Origin: Chloroflexota bacterium
GTDB taxonomy: Bacteria; Chloroflexota; UBA11872; VXOZ01
DNA length: 64,000 nucleotides
NCBI GenBank assembly: GCA_028874195.1
Contig: JAPPLM010000041.1
Span: 40,653 to 104,652 of the forward strand
Direction of reading: 5' to 3'
The notes under the pieces were generated by a model. The model worked only from the letters and a program-made list of their open reading frames with translations. It was not told the origin of the DNA and ran no database searches. Positions 53,950-63,106 of this stretch are shown one piece after another. A program made the translations under genes and the position numbers. Numbering within the stretch: the first letter of the stretch is position 1; each line of letters begins with the position of its first letter.

Positions 53950-53978
53950 TTGATAGAGAATACTACATCTGCTATCAT
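53950..53978 (+). promoter_or_regulatory. Promoter of the PP2C-propeller gene
   Basis: TTGATA, a 17-nt spacer and TATCAT. Transcription would begin about 50 nt before the GTG at 54034, which argues against in-frame ATGs at or before 53980. Confidence 0.65.
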
Positions 53979-54033
53979 GATGCGCCAGAGGGGCGATTGT
54001 ACGGATGCGAACCTGATCCAGAAGGGGTGTCAC

Positions 54034-56070
54034 GTGCCGGTGGTGACCGTACAAGTCGGGCAGGCGGCGCTTGTAGGCGATCAACGTCGGGCAAGCAGTC
54101 CCTGGGCACATACCTTTCAGGACACCTCGACCGATGTCGATATGGGCTCCCTCTATCTGAACTGGGAGGGTGTCAGCAGCGAGACTGCGGCGACCATCTC
54201 GAACGAAGTCGCAGGGCACTACTTTGAAAACACCGCGGTCAGGCCTGAGACAGCCCTTCTGCGCAGTGTACGCCACGCGTACCGCTTCCTCTATGACGCC
54301 CGCATTGAAAGCCCTCTTTCAGAGATTGGCCTTACGGCGGTGGTTGTACGCAATGGACGCGCGTCCATTGCACAGGTCTTGCCCGCCCAGTTCTATTTGA
54401 TGCAAGACGGACAACTCACCGCCTTGCCCGAGACACAAGAGCGGATGGGCACCCTGAGTTCCCCGTCGGCGCACGATGAGCGGTATCCTCAGTGGGAACC
54501 TCCCGTAGAGATGTTCCGCGCTACGCTCCATCCCCAGGATATCGTCGCACTTTGTACTGATAATGTGGGTGCAACACTTAGCGACAACGAAGTCGAAGAG
54601 ATTCTTGCAGGTGACGAGCTCCAGAATGCGGCTGAGACGCTCGTCGATTCCGTGCGTAAGCGCGGAGAGATAGATTGTTCGGTACTGCTGCTCCGTTTTG
54701 ACACTGCCCAAGAGACCCTTGCAACTCCCAGCACACCGCTTTCAGAGCCTGAGGCAAAACCCACACCTGCTCCGAGCGAAGCCAGGGTAGCGACACGTGG
54801 GGGCGCCGGAACCGCGATATTTGGGATCCTGCTGGCCCTGTTGGTTATGGCGGGGTCCTTCGTGGCATCGCTGTTCCGACCCCGCAGTCAACCATCGAGC
54901 CAAGCGACCGGAACAGTTCCCAACGTTGCCACGCACTCTACGATTGTTACGGGAAGCGCTGCGGAAGAGGCCCGCAGGCAAAGATTGAATCGGATTGCTG
55001 CCGGCATAGTAGTCCTACTTGTGCTCGTTCTCTTGGTCATAGGCGCAAACGCCCTGTTTGGCGGCGGCGAATCAGTGCCGACCCTGACCGAAGAACCAAC
55101 GGCCCTGCCGAAAGAAGTGCCAACCGTAGAATCGTCCCAGAGCGAAGCCAAGACCGAGACACCCAGCCCTGAGCCGGCGCAGACGGCCACGGCAACCCCG
55201 GAACCAGCCCCTCCCCAAGATCCCACGAGCGCGTTCATCAATGAGCTTCAAGAACTGGTTCAATTTCCTTCCACCATGCAACCAGGCGATAGCTACGGCC
55301 TGAATAACACGATGTATGTGCTCGACCGTGCCACAGGCGCCGTGTACCGTGTGGGCACGGCAGGAAACAGTGAAGTCGCCTATTTGCCCGGCGTTAGCAC
55401 GGGGGGTGAAGCGCAACTCGTTACGGGAAGGGCCGGTTTAGCCGGCTTAATTCAAATCCTAGACAGTGACAATCGACTCTTCCAAGTCATCAATGATGAG
55501 ACACCCCAAGTTGTGCAACTCCCCGCTGCTTCTATTCAGGAGCCCAGGGCAAGCGCGACGTACGATCAGAATTTCTATCTGCTTGACGCGGGGGCAAACG
55601 ACGTTTTGCGCTTCCGGCCCGTAGGCATCGGCGTTTATGGGGAACCTGAGGGGTACTTTGGGATCAACAGTGGGGTGGACTTGTCGCAGGCAAGCGACCT
55701 TGCAATCGATGGCTCCGTCTTCATCTTGTTTAGCGACGGAACGATCAATCGCTATATATCTGGAGTGCGCGACCACGAGTTCTCCTTGGCAACTCTACCA
55801 TCGCCTCTGGGAACACTACCCGGCGCAATCTTTATAAGCCAAGGCATGGGCTCCCTCTATATCCTGGACGGAGAGAACGACCGTATCGTCCAGGTGACTA
55901 CCGAAGGCGTCTTTCAGCGGCAGATTTTGGCACCCAATCGCCTCTTCGCAACCGCCATTGACTTATATGTCAATCAGGGTGAAACCTACCTCTGGATAGT
56001 TGGCCCAACCTCGGTAACGCGTGTCTCACTGCCGGAACTTCCCGCGGATGCTCCTCGTTCGGCCGCATAG
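54034..56070 (+). CDS. Membrane protein: PP2C-like phosphatase domain fused to beta-propeller
   Basis: About 678 residues. The N-terminal ~240 residues have PP2C-like traits (EIGLTAVVVRNGRASIAQV, HPQDIVALCTDNVGATLSD, SVRKRGEIDCSVLLLRFD), but the N-terminal metal Asp motif (xxDGMGG) is replaced, so it may be inactive. Two membrane segments follow (GTAIFGILLALLVMAGSFVA and IAAGIVVLLVLVLLVIGANAL) with an acidic Thr/Glu/Pro-rich linker. A C-terminal six/seven-blade propeller (YLLDAGANDVLRF, SLYILDGENDRIVQVTTEGV) ends it. GTG 54034 has AGAAGGGG 6 nt upstream. Confidence 0.7.
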   Translation: MPVVTVQVGQAALVGDQRRASSPWAHTFQDTSTDVDMGSLYLNWEGVSSETAATISNEVAGHYFENTAVRPETALLRSVRHAYRFLYDARIESPLSEIGLTAVVVRNGRASIAQVLPAQFYLMQDGQLTALPETQERMGTLSSPSAHDERYPQWEPPVEMFRATLHPQDIVALCTDNVGATLSDNEVEEILAGDELQNAAETLVDSVRKRGEIDCSVLLLRFDTAQETLATPSTPLSEPEAKPTPAPSEARVATRGGAGTAIFGILLALLVMAGSFVASLFRPRSQPSSQATGTVPNVATHSTIVTGSAAEEARRQRLNRIAAGIVVLLVLVLLVIGANALFGGGESVPTLTEEPTALPKEVPTVESSQSEAKTETPSPEPAQTATATPEPAPPQDPTSAFINELQELVQFPSTMQPGDSYGLNNTMYVLDRATGAVYRVGTAGNSEVAYLPGVSTGGEAQLVTGRAGLAGLIQILDSDNRLFQVINDETPQVVQLPAASIQEPRASATYDQNFYLLDAGANDVLRFRPVGIGVYGEPEGYFGINSGVDLSQASDLAIDGSVFILFSDGTINRYISGVRDHEFSLATLPSPLGTLPGAIFISQGMGSLYILDGENDRIVQVTTEGVFQRQILAPNRLFATAIDLYVNQGETYLWIVGPTSVTRVSLPELPADAPRSAA

Positions 56071-56273
56071 GACGAACTGTTTGTCGTCGTGTATGTGCTT
56101 CGTGGCCTCAACATGTCTCTTTTTGTGTTTACCTTGTCCACCAGGAGAGTCTAGCTTTCTTTAGCGCTTGTTCGATTTGAGGCAAAGGGGCAAGTTAGAT
56201 TGCAGCGAGGGATGACCAGGTAAGGAATACGACAGTATCGTAACCTTCAAGCAGTATCCAAGAAGTCTCCACT

Positions 56274-57551
56274 ATGTTCTATGACGAAGCACGCATATTC
56301 GTTAAGGGTGGCAAGGGCGGCGACGGCATGGCCCACTTCCACCGTGAGAAATTTCGTCCGCGCGGTGGGCCGGATGGCGGCGACGGCGGTCGCGGCGGCA
56401 GCGTTTACCTTGCCGTCGACCCCAGCCTCAACAGCCTGCTCTTCTTGCACCGCACCCGCCGGTTTGTCGCCGAGGCGGGCAAACCGGGCGGCACGAACCG
56501 CAAGCAGGGCGCTGCCGGGAAGGATGTCCAAGCCTGGGTGCCGCCCGGCACCGTCGTTACCGACGCGGACTCAGGGCAGGTCGTCGCTGATCTGCGGCAT
56601 GGAGATGACCGGGTCCTGGCGGCCAGAGGAGGCCGGGGCGGTCTTGGCAACGTGCACTTCACTACCTCGACCCGCCAGGCTCCGAACTTTGCGCAAAAGG
56701 GAGAGCCGCCCGAAGAGCGCTGGCTCAATTTGGAGTTGCAGCTCATTGCCGACGTTGGCATTGTGGGACTGCCGAACGCCGGCAAATCCTCCCTTCTCGC
56801 GCGCATCAGCGCGGCGCGCCCCAAGATCGCTGAGTATCCTTTCACCACACTGCAACCTGAGCTCGGCGTGGTGCAACGGGGCAATGCTACCTTGGTGTTT
56901 GCCGACATCCCGGGACTCATAGCCGGGGCGCACAGTGGCGCCGGCCTCGGGCACACGTTTCTCCGCCACATTCGGCGCACGCGCATATTGCTGCATGTTG
57001 TGGATTGTGCCCCGCTTGAAGCCCAAGACCCGGCGGCCGCCTTCCACCAGATTAATGAAGAGCTTGGGCAGTTCGATCCCACGTTGCTGGACAAGCCCCA
57101 AATAGTTGCCCTCAATAAGCTTGACGTGACTGAAGCGCGCACGCGCTTCACTGCGACTGAAGCGGCCATTGCCGCTCAGGGTCACACCGTGGTGGGCATC
57201 TCGGCGGTGACCGGCCAAGGCTTAGACGAACTGCTCGGCGTAGTCTTCCACACCTTTCAGGCATTGCCGGCCACCGAGGAGGAAGCGGTTCCCGTTGATG
57301 TACCCGAAGTTGCCATCCCGGTGTCTGATGAATTTGCCATTGCACGCAACGGCAATACCTTTGTCGTGACCGGCAAGACGGCGGAACGTCTTGCCGCGAT
57401 GTCCGACCTGTCCACTCTCGATGGGGTGCTTTACTTCCAACAAAGGCTGGACCGCATGGGTGTCACGGCGGCGTTGGAGAAAGCCGGCGCGCGGGCCGGC
57501 AGCACGGTGGTCGTTGGCGCTCTGGAACTGGAGTGGCAGGCGGATCCGTAG
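56274..57551 (+). CDS. obg: GTPase Obg/CgtA
   Basis: Ribosome-associated GTPase for 50S assembly. 425 residues. The Obg fold is GGKGGDGMAHFHREKFRPRG with Gly-rich repeats (GPDGGDGGRGGSV); G1 is GLPNAGKSS, G3 FADIPGLIAGA, G4 LNKLDV, G5 SAVTG. The C-terminal OCT domain (AIARNGNTFVVTGKTAERLAAM) is present. ATG 56274 has a weak site. Typical rpmA/rplU neighbours are absent. Confidence 0.97.
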   Translation: MFYDEARIFVKGGKGGDGMAHFHREKFRPRGGPDGGDGGRGGSVYLAVDPSLNSLLFLHRTRRFVAEAGKPGGTNRKQGAAGKDVQAWVPPGTVVTDADSGQVVADLRHGDDRVLAARGGRGGLGNVHFTTSTRQAPNFAQKGEPPEERWLNLELQLIADVGIVGLPNAGKSSLLARISAARPKIAEYPFTTLQPELGVVQRGNATLVFADIPGLIAGAHSGAGLGHTFLRHIRRTRILLHVVDCAPLEAQDPAAAFHQINEELGQFDPTLLDKPQIVALNKLDVTEARTRFTATEAAIAAQGHTVVGISAVTGQGLDELLGVVFHTFQALPATEEEAVPVDVPEVAIPVSDEFAIARNGNTFVVTGKTAERLAAMSDLSTLDGVLYFQQRLDRMGVTAALEKAGARAGSTVVVGALELEWQADP

Positions 57552-57820
57552 AACTCCTCGAACTGCTAATGCTGACGCAATTGGGTAAAAGGTTCCACGA
57601 CGGCTTGCTGTGTTGGTCGACTTTAGTCAGGCCACGTCCTTGCCGCACCGGCGCCAAGTCACGCTGTGCTAGTGAAAGTCCTCCTGGATTACCTTCTCTC
57701 ACTACGGTGCCGCCCGTTTCTTGAAGAAGAACACATCTCCACTTACAATAGATAGCTGAAAGCACCGCAAACGGTAATTGGGCCGCTTAGAACGCTGTTC
57801 GCAGTAAGGAAGGATCACCG

Positions 57821-58207
57821 ATGGCGAATGATCTCGATAGCAAGAAGGTAGTAATCCTCGAGGATGACGCGGAACTCACCGATGCAATTGAGCGCCGGTT
57901 GCGCGATCACGGGTATCAGTCAATCCATCTCCGGCAAACACGGGATATCATCAAGTTTCTCAAGGCCGAGAAACCGAAAACGATGATCATGGACGTCGCT
58001 CTGACCGATGCGGACGGCATCACGCTGCTCCAGGAGATCAAGGGCGACTGGGAAGCCAAAAAGACCCATGTTATCGTTATGTCGAACTACTCGACACGGG
58101 TCAACTACAAGGTCCGTGACGAAGTTGAGGAAATCTTCCAGAAGCCTTTCGACGTGGAGACTCTGCTGGAGTCCGTGGACCGCGTCGCCGCCATGGATGA
58201 CAAGTAG
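57821..58207 (+). CDS. Single-domain response regulator receiver
   Basis: 128 residues, receiver only, no output domain. LEDDAELTDAI has the acidic pair, TMIMDVALTDADG the phosphoacceptor Asp (about 59), VIVMSNYSTR the Ser/Thr switch position and EIFQKPFDVETLLESV the conserved Lys. AAGGAAGG precedes the ATG. No histidine kinase is nearby, so it would be phosphorelay or signal-integrating. Confidence 0.9.
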   Translation: MANDLDSKKVVILEDDAELTDAIERRLRDHGYQSIHLRQTRDIIKFLKAEKPKTMIMDVALTDADGITLLQEIKGDWEAKKTHVIVMSNYSTRVNYKVRDEVEEIFQKPFDVETLLESVDRVAAMDDK

Positions 58208-58334
58208 GAGACAAGAGACCGCCAAACCCGCTTTGTTATCGCGTGAGCGTTGCAGCCGGATGACGTGAACCAAGCCGCTGTAGCGCTCTTGGATTTAAGC
58301 CACCACTTGGCGTTTTCCTGTCGAGACATGCAGC

Positions 58335-59309
58335 CTATAGTTGTTCGGTTGCGGCCGTCTGTCTGCCATGGGCGCGCAGAAACGCCGCGACGTTCTCGCG
58401 TCGTGGCGCTCCCTCTATGGGTCCCGTCACCGTGACCGAGATGGCCCCCGCCGCGTTTGCCCAAAGCGCGGCCGTCTCCAAGTATGCTCCTTGTTGCAGC
58501 GCCCAAAGGAACGCGGCATCGAAAGTATCACCGGCCCCCGTGGCGTCGACCTCCTCGACCGGGAACGAGGGCACCGCAATTGACCCGCTTTCGCTGTGGA
58601 CGATGCACCCATCTGCGCCCTGCTTGAGCACCACTGCCTCATTCTGCGGCGCTTCGCGAAGAGCGGCGCATGCCGCCGCGGTGGTCTCTGCTCCCGTAAT
58701 TAACTGGGCTTCTTCTCCACTGGGAAACACGATATTCGCCACATTGATAATCGGGGCGACCAGCGCCCGTATCTGCTCAGGGCTTGCCAACTCCGCCCGG
58801 ATATTGGGGTCCAGGCTCACTCGTCCTCCAGATTCCCGCACCAGCCGCGCTATCTGAACGCAGTACTGCCACCACGAGTCATTCATCGCGAGACAGGACC
58901 CGTTGATGTGCGCCCAAGCGATCCGCTGGAGGAATGCAGAATCCGGCAATGGCGGCGGCACACCGGCGGCCCCGTTGCGCATGTGAAAGAAAAACGACCG
59001 AGTCCCGTCCGGGTGATTGACCACAAAGGAAGCAGAGGTCGGCAAGGTGTCGGTCGTCGTGACACCCCCATGCGCTACGCCCTCATTCGCCAGAAAATTG
59101 CGGATTGCCCCGCCAAACTCGTCGTCGCCCACTGTGCCCAGAAAGGCGCTCCGACCGCCCAGGCGCGCAACCGCCGTGGCAAAGATGAGCGGCGCCCCGC
59201 TCGCGAAGGGGCCACGATAGGTACCCTCTTCTGCCAGAGGCGCGTGTGCGCCCACCTGCACGAACTCGGCGAGCGCTTCTCCCATGCTAAGTATTACAGA
59301 GCGAGACAT
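58335..59309 (-). CDS. PfkB family carbohydrate kinase
   Basis: 324 residues, ribokinase fold. VILSMGEALAEFVQVGA starts it, ARLGGRSAFLGTVGDDEFGG is signature 1, and EVDATGAGDTFDAAFLWAL is signature 2 with the catalytic Asp in GAGD. Fructokinase or 2-keto-3-deoxygluconate kinase-like substrates are possible. ATG 59309 has GAGGG 8 nt upstream; an in-frame start at 59333 lacks one. Divergent from the DNA glycosylase. Confidence 0.9.
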   Translation of the reverse strand: MSRSVILSMGEALAEFVQVGAHAPLAEEGTYRGPFASGAPLIFATAVARLGGRSAFLGTVGDDEFGGAIRNFLANEGVAHGGVTTTDTLPTSASFVVNHPDGTRSFFFHMRNGAAGVPPPLPDSAFLQRIAWAHINGSCLAMNDSWWQYCVQIARLVRESGGRVSLDPNIRAELASPEQIRALVAPIINVANIVFPSGEEAQLITGAETTAAACAALREAPQNEAVVLKQGADGCIVHSESGSIAVPSFPVEEVDATGAGDTFDAAFLWALQQGAYLETAALWANAAGAISVTVTGPIEGAPRRENVAAFLRAHGRQTAATEQL

Positions 59310-59341
59310 AGCCAGTCCCTCACTCACCAACAACTGATGGC

Positions 59342-59980
59342 TTGTCGCACAGTATACTGTCCAAGGGGTGGCAGAGAAAACCAGTGCAAGCAGACAATTG
59401 TCCCGTCCAAGACATTCGCGCCAGGGTGCCGTGCCGGTTCTGGCGCGGTCCCGTGCTGGAAAAAGCGCGAGCCGCCTTAGGCATGGTGCTCGCCTGCCGT
59501 GTCGGCGGGATCGTGCAGCGTGGACGCATTGTCGAAGTGGAAGCCTACGGCGGTAGCGACGATCCGGCCAGCCATGCGTTCCGCCGCAAGACGCCGCGCA
59601 ATACGGTCATGTTCGGCCCAGGCGGCGTCGCGTACGTCTACTTTATCTACGGCATGCACTACTGCTTGAACATCGTGACAGGAAGCCAAGGCGAAGCGGC
59701 AGCTATCCTCGTGCGTGCCCTTGAGCCGCTTGAGAACATTACCGGCCGTACGGACGGCCCGGCGCGGCTCTGCGCTGCGCTTGGCATAGATCGGCAGTGC
59801 AACGGCCTGTCCTTGGACAGCGATACACTTTGGCTGGAAACGGGCGACTCACCCTTGCCGTCTCATGAGATCGTCCAATGTCCCCGCATTGGGATCAATG
59901 CGCTGTCACCTGCTGCGCAATGGCCGTGGCGCTTTCTCGCCAAGAATAGCCACCATGTGTCAAAGCCTCCCTGCCGCTAG
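59342..59980 (+). CDS. 3-methyladenine DNA glycosylase (AAG/MPG family)
   Basis: 212 residues. Removes alkylated purines in base excision repair. IVEVEAYGGSDDPASHAF carries the catalytic Glu (EVEAY), RNTVMFGPGGVAYVYFIYGMHYCLNIVTG is the diagnostic block, and ILVRALEP and GPARLCAALGI complete the fold. The start is TTG at 59342; a later start cannot be excluded since no ribosome binding site is clear. Stands alone between two catabolic genes. Confidence 0.92.
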   Translation: MSHSILSKGWQRKPVQADNCPVQDIRARVPCRFWRGPVLEKARAALGMVLACRVGGIVQRGRIVEVEAYGGSDDPASHAFRRKTPRNTVMFGPGGVAYVYFIYGMHYCLNIVTGSQGEAAAILVRALEPLENITGRTDGPARLCAALGIDRQCNGLSLDSDTLWLETGDSPLPSHEIVQCPRIGINALSPAAQWPWRFLAKNSHHVSKPPCR

Positions 59981-60158
59981 CGCTGCTGCCATCTACAGGA
60001 CATCCCGGCTGCAAGCCAGTGTGTGGACGCTCTTTCCCTGTGCACTGTCCGTCTCTCGACGCACCGGCAACACTACAGCTACATTTGCGTGATGCGCCAC
60101 GCACCCATACAATACGGCCAATGTGATACTACGTTTCAAGTACCCACGGGAGTAAGCT

Positions 60159-61208
60159 ATGCCGTCGTATCGAGTTGGAATTGTCGGCTGCGGCGGGCGG
60201 TCGACTGCGCATGCCGAGGGTTGGATCGCCAATGACGGCGTGGCGCTTACTGCGGTAGCGGACCCTATTCAAGAACGACGCGACACCTTGGGAGAAAAGT
60301 ACGGCGTAGCCACAGACCGGCGCTATCCGGACTTCGCGGACATGCTGGCCCACGCTGAATTGGACTTCATCTCGCTTGCTACCAAGCCGGAATTGCGCGA
60401 GCCGGTGGTGGTTGCGGCTCTTGAAGCCGGTATCAAAGGCATCCTGTGCGAGAAGCCGATGGCACTGAGTCTTGGCGAAGCCCACCGCATCCACAGCGCG
60501 TGCGCTGACGGCCGCGTCCCTCTGGTCATTAACCATCAAAAACGCCACCTCACCGAGTGGCAGCGCCTCGCCACGATGTGCGCACAGGGCGAACTTGGCA
60601 CCATTGAACGGATCGAAGCATCGTCCTTCGGCAATCTGGCCAGCCAAGGCACGCACGTGCTGGACATGGTACTGCAGTTTGGCGGCGACGTGCAGCCGCT
60701 GTGGGCGATTGGACAGAGCGTCGGCTGGCGAGACTACGCCGCAGCGCATGCCGGTCCGCGCTATACACTCGGTCAGTTTCGCTTCCCCAACGACATCACG
60801 GCGTACGTGCAGATGGGTGATGAAGCGCCGCAGTTGCTCGGTCGCGAGGACTCATGGATGCGCTTGCAACTTCGCGTGTGGGGTACGGAAGGCCGTGGTC
60901 AAGTGGATCTCCCCATCGGCACGCGGGTCTGGCGCAAAGGCGAAACGGAACCCACCAGTTGGCCGGAATGCTGGACTGTTCCCGAAAACCTCGCAAGCTC
61001 TCAGATGAAGCTTTCGCAATCGGTAATCCGCGCCTACAAAGACCCGACGTATGACCCACCCGCGGGCGGCATCCGGCCGCTCTATAGCTTTGAGATGATA
61101 GAAGCGCTCTGCGCCTCGACAGTAAGCAAAGAAATCGTCACCTGGCCGCTGCCGGCCTGGGAGCACTCCCCGATGCAATCGCTAAAGCCGGAAAACGCCC
61201 ATGTTTGA
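60159..61208 (+). CDS. Gfo/Idh/MocA family dehydrogenase
   Basis: 349 residues. YRVGIVGCGGRSTAHAEGW is the NAD(P) loop; KGILCEKPMALSLGEAHRI has the conserved EKP; NHQKRHLTEW and GTHVLDMVLQFGG form the substrate end. GGGAG lies 7 nt upstream of the ATG. Overlaps the following TIM-barrel gene by 8 nt, a Gfo plus isomerase pair typical of cyclitol or sugar catabolism. Confidence 0.9.
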   Translation: MPSYRVGIVGCGGRSTAHAEGWIANDGVALTAVADPIQERRDTLGEKYGVATDRRYPDFADMLAHAELDFISLATKPELREPVVVAALEAGIKGILCEKPMALSLGEAHRIHSACADGRVPLVINHQKRHLTEWQRLATMCAQGELGTIERIEASSFGNLASQGTHVLDMVLQFGGDVQPLWAIGQSVGWRDYAAAHAGPRYTLGQFRFPNDITAYVQMGDEAPQLLGREDSWMRLQLRVWGTEGRGQVDLPIGTRVWRKGETEPTSWPECWTVPENLASSQMKLSQSVIRAYKDPTYDPPAGGIRPLYSFEMIEALCASTVSKEIVTWPLPAWEHSPMQSLKPENAHV

Positions 61209-61998
61209 TTATTTTGCCTCCAGCGTAGCTTTTGGCGAGCAACCACTCGCAGAGGCATGCGCGGCGCTGCGCAAGATTGGTGTCAACGAGGTTGATATTT
61301 GGTCGGTTGCCAACTGGTGCAACCACATCCCGCCGGAGGACCCAAGGCCCGATCTTGAAGACGTGAAGCGCACGCTCGACGAATATCAGCTTTCGTGCCA
61401 GGCAATCTCTGCTTACGGCAAAGATTCCGACGAGATGCTGTTGGCCCGGCTGGAACACCTGGCCGCACTAGGTGGCAAGATGCTTGTGCGTGGTAGCGCC
61501 CCGGATGAAATCACAGTGAAGGAGTTTGCAAACGGGTTCATGCCGTTTGTGCGGCGCGCGGAAGAACTCGGTGTGCAAATCGCCATCGAGAACCATCGCG
61601 GCCACGTCATCAACACAATAGCTTCGATGCGTGAACTCCTGGAGCGAGTGGAGAGTCCCGGACTTGGGATAGCCTTCGCGCCTATCCACGTGCACATTGC
61701 GCAAGAGAACATCGCGGAGGCAATCCACGCGGTTGGGGACCGCATCGGGCTCTTCTACGCGTGGGACTGGGGCCCGACCGCCGACGAAAATTGGCGAGAC
61801 CCGCAGGAGCAGGTGCCAGGCACGGGCGTCATCGACTTTCATGCGATGTTTCGCGCTCTCAGCGAGATCGGCCATGAGAGCCCACTTTGCCTCTTCGCCC
61901 ACGGATTGGAATATGAGCGAACGGAGGATGCCGTCATCGCGCTGCAAGCCGGGCTTGGGTACTGCCAGCAGGTAGAACGCGATCTAGGCTTGCGCTAA
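61201..61998 (+). CDS. Sugar phosphate isomerase/epimerase family protein (TIM barrel)
   Basis: 265 residues, xylose isomerase-like. LRKIGVNEVDIWS, GVQIAIENHRGHVI (metal Glu), LGIAFAPIHVHIAQE and FYAWDWG are the ligand-bearing segments, the last replacing the usual HxKD with WDWG, so the active site is changed. Start ATG 61201 overlaps the dehydrogenase by 8 nt, so the two are translationally coupled. Confidence 0.85.
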   Translation: MFDYFASSVAFGEQPLAEACAALRKIGVNEVDIWSVANWCNHIPPEDPRPDLEDVKRTLDEYQLSCQAISAYGKDSDEMLLARLEHLAALGGKMLVRGSAPDEITVKEFANGFMPFVRRAEELGVQIAIENHRGHVINTIASMRELLERVESPGLGIAFAPIHVHIAQENIAEAIHAVGDRIGLFYAWDWGPTADENWRDPQEQVPGTGVIDFHAMFRALSEIGHESPLCLFAHGLEYERTEDAVIALQAGLGYCQQVERDLGLR

Positions 61999-62059
61999 TT
62001 ACATTTGCAGCGTCCAGCGGCAAGTGCACCAATCTGCGGGAATACCAGCGCCCTAGAAA

Positions 62060-62106
62060 CCGTTCGCACTGAGGGCTGCGCGAAGCCCCTGTCGAAGGGT
62101 GAACGG
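62060..62106 (+). repeat. Dispersed palindromic repeat with CCCTTCGACAGG core, copy B
   Basis: An inverted repeat bounded by CCGTTC (62060-62065) and GAACGG (62101-62106), with an inner GGGCT-GCGCGA-AGCCC hairpin and CCTGTCGAAGGG (62089-62100), the complement of copy A's core. Confidence 0.6.
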
Positions 62107-62184
62107 GCGTCGACCGCGACGGTCGCAGGTTAGCAAACTGCGAAGAGTAATGCTTGGATAGCCAGAAGTGTCGAAAGAACGCTC

Positions 62185-63009
62185 ATGGCGACATTTCACA
62201 TGCCGGTGCGCTCCTATCGGGTCTACCCTCTGCCCGGGCAGGCGTATGACGATCGCAACTACGGCCACGTGCACAAGACAGTAGAACTCGATACTGCGAA
62301 CACGGCTGTCATCGCCATTGACATGTGGAACCTCGGCGGCGATGGAGAGCCGGTGATTCCCGGCGTGGAAAAGTACTGGGAATACAACTACATGGGCGGG
62401 CACGGCGTGGCCAAGCGGGCCGGTAAGATCATGCAAAAGGAGATCGTACCGGTGCTGGAGGCGGCGCGTGAGGCCGGGGTGCCGGTGATTCACAACGAAC
62501 CGCCCCAGATTCTCGCGCGCTATCCCGGGTATGAGCCGCCGGAACCGTCAAGAAAATCCAAGAACGATACCCCCGACTGGCCGCCGCCCGCATTCCGCCG
62601 GGAATTGTTGGCCGAATACTACAGCACGGTCTTTGGTGATGGTTTCGAAGAGCCTTGGCGAAAGATTCGGGACAACTACGACTTTGCCGATTGCGTCAAA
62701 CCCGACCCACGCGACCACCTATTCTCGCAGCCTCAGCAAATCGAGCGTTTCCTCAAAGAACGCAAGATCCTCAATCTTGTTTACGTAGGCTTCCTTTTAA
62801 ACTTCTGCCTGCTTATGAAGCCCGGCGGCATTCTGCAGACCCGCAACCGCTTTCGCGACATTGTGCTGCGGGACTGCACCGCCGCCTCGGAAACAGCCTG
62901 GTCTACCGAAGAAAACCTAATGACCAAGGCGTTCATCCACTGGCTGGAAATCGGCGGTGCGCTCACCGCCACAGGAGAAGAATTCAGAGCTGCTCTCTCT
63001 CCCGCATAG
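62185..63009 (+). CDS. Isochorismatase/cysteine hydrolase family protein
   Basis: 274 residues. The hydrolase core has TAVIAIDMWNLGGDG with the catalytic Asp and VYVGFLLNFCLLMKPGGI with the nucleophile Cys; the intervening Lys is not obvious. An insertion of about 70 residues around YPGYEPPEPSRKSK distinguishes it from short nicotinamidases. Acts on an amide or ester of unknown identity. Lies between the dehydrogenase-isomerase pair and a solute-binding protein, so a role in the same pathway is likely. Confidence 0.8.
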   Translation: MATFHMPVRSYRVYPLPGQAYDDRNYGHVHKTVELDTANTAVIAIDMWNLGGDGEPVIPGVEKYWEYNYMGGHGVAKRAGKIMQKEIVPVLEAAREAGVPVIHNEPPQILARYPGYEPPEPSRKSKNDTPDWPPPAFRRELLAEYYSTVFGDGFEEPWRKIRDNYDFADCVKPDPRDHLFSQPQQIERFLKERKILNLVYVGFLLNFCLLMKPGGILQTRNRFRDIVLRDCTAASETAWSTEENLMTKAFIHWLEIGGALTATGEEFRAALSPA

Positions 63010-63106
63010 CCATACGTACTTATGGAAAGGGGGTCGAGTCTTCAATTGCTTGGGGGGAGGGACATAAAACGTAGTGCGCCAAGAAAACCCATCAGGAGGA
63101 CTTTTC

